Origin: Mesorhabditis belari
Lineage: Eukaryota > Nematoda > Chromadorea > Rhabditida > Rhabditidae
Reading direction: 5' to 3'
NCBI GenBank assembly: GCA_958450365.1
Contig: CAUEEP010000926.1
Coordinates: forward strand, 868,001 to 932,000
DNA length: 64,000 nucleotides
Position 1 is the stretch's first letter. Each line of letters starts with the position of its first letter. The position numbers and the translations under genes are program-made. The notes beneath the pieces are model-generated. The model made no database searches. It saw only the letters and a list, made by a program, of their open reading frames with translations, and was not told the DNA's origin. This document shows positions 61,101-64,000 of this stretch, piece after piece.

Positions 61101-63762
61101 AACAATAAGAATTCAAAGAATTGATTTAAAATTGGAATTGAACAACTCTATAAAGAGAAAAATGAAGGTATGAAGGTAATGAAAGTACCAAAAAATACTC
61201 AAAACTTTATCGAACCTTCAATAGGTTTTTAGGCAGAGTACGGTAATTTTTTTGTTTTTCCTAAGCTTCCTAAGTCTCCAGGCAAGATCAGAAGTCAAGT
61301 TTCAAGAGCTTTTATATATCGAAATCAAACCTCAATCTCGAAATACATTGGCCCTTTGAGGAGGAGTGCCATGCAGCCCATGAAAATCGCCCACGCGGCT
61401 CGATGTCTCCGAAATGAGGGTAAACACATCGCCTTTTGAGTGATCAACAAGCGCTCGAGAGTGGCTGAAAAAGTGGATAACTGAATATTCTATATTATCG
61501 ATTAAAGAAACTATAAAGAACTATAAAGAACTATAAAGGAACTATAAAGGAACTATTAGGTTGGTGCAAAAGAAATTTCGGTCGATATAAAATGTTCTTA
61601 TTTTTTTAATCTGAAGAGCTTATTTGATGTTCTTTTGTGCATTTGTACTCTTGGATATTTACTTTATTTTCGCATTTTTTCAAAGTCAGAGCTTTCACTT
61701 TTTAATTGATTTTTGCTTTAGATCATGGTGGATCAAAAGTATGTTCTGCGCACGTGTCTTCTCTATGACTTCAAAATGGGCAAAAACGCTGCTGATTCAC
61801 ATCGTGATCTCTGTTCCGCCTTTGGAGAACAGGTTATCACCGAAAGATCATGCCAGCTCTGGTTTGCCCAATTCCGAGATGGTAATGAATCCCTTGAAGA
61901 CGAATCGCATGGACATCGTGCCACAGCCATCGACAACAATGAATTGGAACAATTAATTGAAGCTGATCCAATGCAAACAACACGAGAACTTGCCAAACAT
62001 CTCCAATTCAACAATTGTACGCCATTTGGAAATAATTGGAAAGACAAATCGTAATGGACAATGGGTTCCACATCAATTGAGTGTTGAGAATCTGGGAGCA
62101 CGCGTTCCGATCAGCCATATCTTGCTCCAGAAGTCGAAAAGAAGCCATTTTTTTTGAGAATATCTTGACGATGGATGAGAAGTGGATTCACTTTGATAAT
62201 ACTTCTCGAAAAAGACAATGGCTGAGCAAAGGTCAAGCGCCAATTCCAACTCCAAAGCCGGATTATCATGGGCGCAAAGTGATGTTGTCTTGCTGGTGGA
62301 ATATCAATGGACTTGTTCATTTTGAATTATTAGAGCCCGGAAAAACAGTCGATTCATCTTATTTTATTCAACAACTCAAGAAGGTTGACGAAATTTTGCG
62401 TGAAAAAGGCCTAAATCCCTCAACTATCAACTTTCTCCGTGATAATGCTCCAGCTCACACGGCAAAAACCTCTTGTAAGGAACTAGAGAAGCTAGGATGG
62501 AAGGTCTTACCACATGCGCCGTATAGTCCAGACTTAGCACCCTCCGATTTTCACCTTTTCAGATCGATGCAACATTCCCTTGAGAATTGCCAGTTTAAGA
62601 ATGCAAAAGAAGTCGAAAATTGGGTGACCAACTACTTTGCATCACAGAATCAAGCGTTCTTTGAGAAGGGGATCCGCAATCTGTAGCAACGTTGGAGGGA
62701 TGTCATAGCTAATAATGGTGCTTATTGTTTTAAATAAATTGTTATCAAAAAAAATTTTGGATGACTTTAATGTTTGTAAAAAAACGAAATTTCATTTGCA
62801 CGAACCTAGTATAAAGGAACTATAAAAGAACTATAAAAGAACTATAAAGGAGCTCAATAGGAACTATAAAGGAACTATAAAGGAACTATAAAGGAACTAT
62901 AAAGGAACTATTAAGGAACTATTAAGGAACTATTATTAACTATTTCCCCCCACTTACCGAGGATAATCAAAAAGCACGAGAGAGTCATTGTCGTGTGGCA
63001 AAGAGCCAGCATCGGTCCCACATACCACAAATACACTTGAGACAACCAAACCGACTAGAAATTGTTTGAAATCTTTTCCTATTACTTCTCACTTACCCCC
63101 AATCGTTCTTTTATAATATCCATGGCGATCACCGGTCCGTACATCGATGAAATGAATGAATCGGCAACTGCGAGAAGACCGAGAAAGAAGAAGTGACCCC
63201 GTTTTGCGGACAAAAGCACCTCAAAGGGAATTTTCCTTCAAAGCATTTTGAAGTTAAAACCCCTGAGTACTTTGTGCTCGAAAAGTCGAAACACACTCTT
63301 TCTGGTGCACTCAATTCACCCCTTTTTTTCTGCTACATTTTTTTGTTCAATTCACCCCAAAAATTTGCATGAAACTTCTATAGAGTTTTTCTTAACTTTT
63401 ACTATATTTATGCTAATAATAGGCTCAAATTACTCAGTGTATTGGAAAGGGTGTGTTTCGAGTACAAAGTACACATCTACACACGAGTAAAGTTCATTTT
63501 TCATTAGCCACAAAGATCTCTTGAACGCTACGGGGCTCTAAAGCGGGCGATTTGTTTAGTCTTTTCGAAGAAAGAGAGAAATCATTGGATATTCTAATCT
63601 AATCATATTTAACTTTATTCTTAGTAAAAAATGGTTAGCTTTAAGTCATCTTTCTTAATTTATCCTAATTTAGCCTATTAGAAACTCACTCGTGCGATGA
63701 GGAGATTTGTAATGAGTGAAATGAGAGAAAGTGATGTGCCCGCGACAGCAACCATATACCAT
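55116..63762 (-). CDS. rhodopsin-type seven-transmembrane receptor, probably peptide receptor; N-terminus outside window
   Basis: Twelve minus-strand exons join in phase: 63762-63690, 63219-63097, 63054-62958, 61464-61331, 60404-60310, 59850-59785, 57851-57824, 56507-56379, 56212-56126, 55796-55705, 55601-55534 and 55180-55116 (stop 55116-55118); about 352 residues. TM1 holds SLITNLLIAR (Asn 1.50), TM2 GLLAVADSF (Asp 2.50), TM3 MLALCHTTMTLSCF ending in TLERLLI (E-R in the DRY position), TM4 AAWAIFMGCMALLL, TM5 RNLATVFIPFIVLAY, TM6 RSATRLLVFIVCSYL, TM7 SVLFIFTCATRLFVYC followed by NKEIR. The TRxLVFIVCSYL...NVLNLVI TM6 is like nematode FMRFamide-receptor-related proteins; the ligand cannot be told. 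A sequon lies in extracellular loop 2 (NCTGT). The exon for the N-terminus lies past 63,800 or outside. Introns hold a mariner, four foldbacks and several minisatellites. It converges on the kinase gene, 80 bases apart. Confidence 0.85.
55822..56072. repeat. TGAATCAATTGAA / CAATCAAT repeat
   Basis: A 13-bp unit grading into a CAATCAAT-type simple repeat, in an intron of the receptor gene. Confidence 0.9.
56737..57217. mobile_element. GGGAGTGGG-ended foldback between direct repeats
   Basis: Same family as 40118 and 59171. The 8 bases on either side do not match. Instead about 185 bp immediately left (56550-56736) recurs right of the element (57218-57400), so the element marks the junction of a direct duplication. 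It lies in an intron of the receptor gene. Confidence 0.8.
58305..58587. mobile_element. CCGTATTTC-ended near-perfect palindrome
   Basis: Starts CCGTATTTCTTCGAATAGAA and ends with the inverse, flanked by TA (58303-58304 and 58588-58589). Arms of about 120 bp are almost identical, implying recent origin. Interior unrelated to other CCGTA-ended elements. It lies in an intron of the receptor gene. Confidence 0.85.
59171..59656. mobile_element. GGGAGTGGG-ended foldback with perfect 8-bp duplication
   Basis: Element of 486 bp bounded by CGAAATTT at 59163-59170 and 59657-59664. Arms inverse over nearly the full length. Best-preserved target duplication of its family here. It lies in an intron of the receptor gene. 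Confidence 0.9.
59935..60195 (+). repeat. Helitron-like 5' end running into a 23-bp minisatellite
   Basis: TCTGCTATATATAAAGCAGA then GTCCGTCCGTCTGTC, like 14560 and 25580. The GTCCGTC segment then continues as about nine copies of TGCGCCGTCCGTCCATCCGT plus CTG. The minisatellite seems to have grown from the element's end. The repeated frames on both strands are not genes. Confidence 0.65.
60500..60668. repeat. 169-bp foldback
   Basis: TTTGTTATTCAGTGAGCTCT and its exact inverse form arms of about 70 bp with a short loop near 60580; a long hairpin in an intron of the receptor gene, about 95 bases 3' of exon 60310-60404 on the plus strand map. Confidence 0.8.
61556..62809 (+). mobile_element. 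mariner transposon (Tc1/mariner superfamily)
   Basis: 1254 bp with terminal inverted repeats TTAGGTTGGTGCAAAAGAAA (left) and the inverse of CTAGGTTCGTGCAAATGAAA (right), flanked by TA (61554-61555 and 62810-62811). Full-length by size and structure but with a frame-broken transposase. It sits in the intron between receptor exons 62958-63054 and 61331-61464, in opposite orientation to the gene. Confidence 0.9.
61725..62686 (+). pseudogene. mariner transposase, two frameshifts
   Basis: Starts MVDQKYVLRTCLLYDFKMGK; the first 90 residues carry the two helix-turn-helix DNA-binding units (LWFAQFRDGNESLEDE, then TTRELAKHL). Reading shifts by one frame near 62005 and again near 62110. The catalytic half (62081-62686) is intact: TMDEKW, LRDNAPAHTA and YSPDLAPSDFHLF, with 34 residues between the last two Asp (D,D34D). 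It ends IRNL and lacks a few usual C-terminal residues because of an early stop. As read here it cannot make a complete transposase. Confidence 0.85.
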
Positions 63763-63849
63763 CTGAAATTCAATCTCATTAGCTAATTTTTTTTTTGGTT
63801 TTTTCTTAAAACCTTTTCAATTTCTCATCTTCCTTTTATCTTCTATCAA

Positions 63850-64000
63850 ATCGATCTACTTTTGATTCGCTTTTCATACTGATACTGATAGATTGGATAA
63901 TGATTTATGAATGATTATCGATCGATTGATCGATCTACTTTTGGATCGATCTACTTTTGAATCGATCTACTTTTGAATCGATCTACTTTTAGATTGATCT
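63850..64000. repeat. 16-bp CGATCTACTTTTGAAT repeat
   Basis: Degenerate at left, regular at right, and running off the window's end. It lies in the receptor gene's upstream intron or 5' flank. Confidence 0.85.

Larger units (their letters stand above)
61503..62940. repeat. 11-bp minisatellite split by a mariner
   Basis: GGAACTATAAA units at 61503-61555 and again at 62810-62940. The two parts were one array before the mariner at 61556-62809 inserted. Confidence 0.9.

Overview
The window reads as nuclear DNA of a nematode, probably a rhabditid. It is AT-rich. The genes are split into many small exons whose splice acceptors follow the nematode TTTNCAG/TTTNAG pattern. One gene pair is spaced like a nematode operon, and the seven-transmembrane receptor has nematode peptide-receptor features. 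Gene models below were built by hand from splice sites and reading phase; each listed exon chain stays open and in phase, but none was checked against transcripts.

Host genes, left to right: a possible first exon at 5002-5039 (-); a Ser/Pro/Gln-rich protein, 6113-13620 (-, 5' end not found); a gene tail with weak dynein-light-chain resemblance, 25703-26306 (-), and a separate tail at 26988-27250 (-); a small secreted, neuropeptide-like precursor, 35953-36720 (+); a secreted acidic protein, 38342-41103 (+); a single-pass membrane protein, 41427-42800 (+); an unrecognised small protein, 42836-43401 (-), immediately downstream of the translocon-associated protein beta subunit, 43582-44959 (-); a lone terminal exon, 46609-46831 (-); a full-length hydroxylysine-kinase-like enzyme, 49061-55035 (+); and, ending 80 bases from it in the opposite direction, a seven-transmembrane receptor, 55116-63762 (-), whose N-terminus lies beyond the window.

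The rest is unusually repeat-dense. There are mariner copies or relics at 28.7, 32.6 and 61.6 kb, a LINE 3' relic at 22.7 kb, Helitron-like 5' ends at 14.6, 25.6 and 59.9 kb, and many palindromic (foldback) elements. Several foldbacks have clean target-site duplications: 8 bp in two GGG-ended families, TA in a CCGTA-ended group and in CAGT-ended or mariner-type elements. Several are nested in one another or lie in introns of the genes above. More than fifteen tandem arrays with units of about 4-27 bp occur, mostly in introns. Sequences with pol III box A and/or box B motifs recur about every 8 kb without a convincing cloverleaf.

The most interesting points are: an alternative terminal exon with its own AATAAA that would remove the catalytic loop of the kinase; a secreted precursor ending in a peptide after Lys-Arg; a group of foldbacks of unrelated interior sharing one terminus; a 2.8 kb foldback carrying split coding sequence between 590 bp arms; and a tRNA-like locus whose box A region is amplified ninefold.
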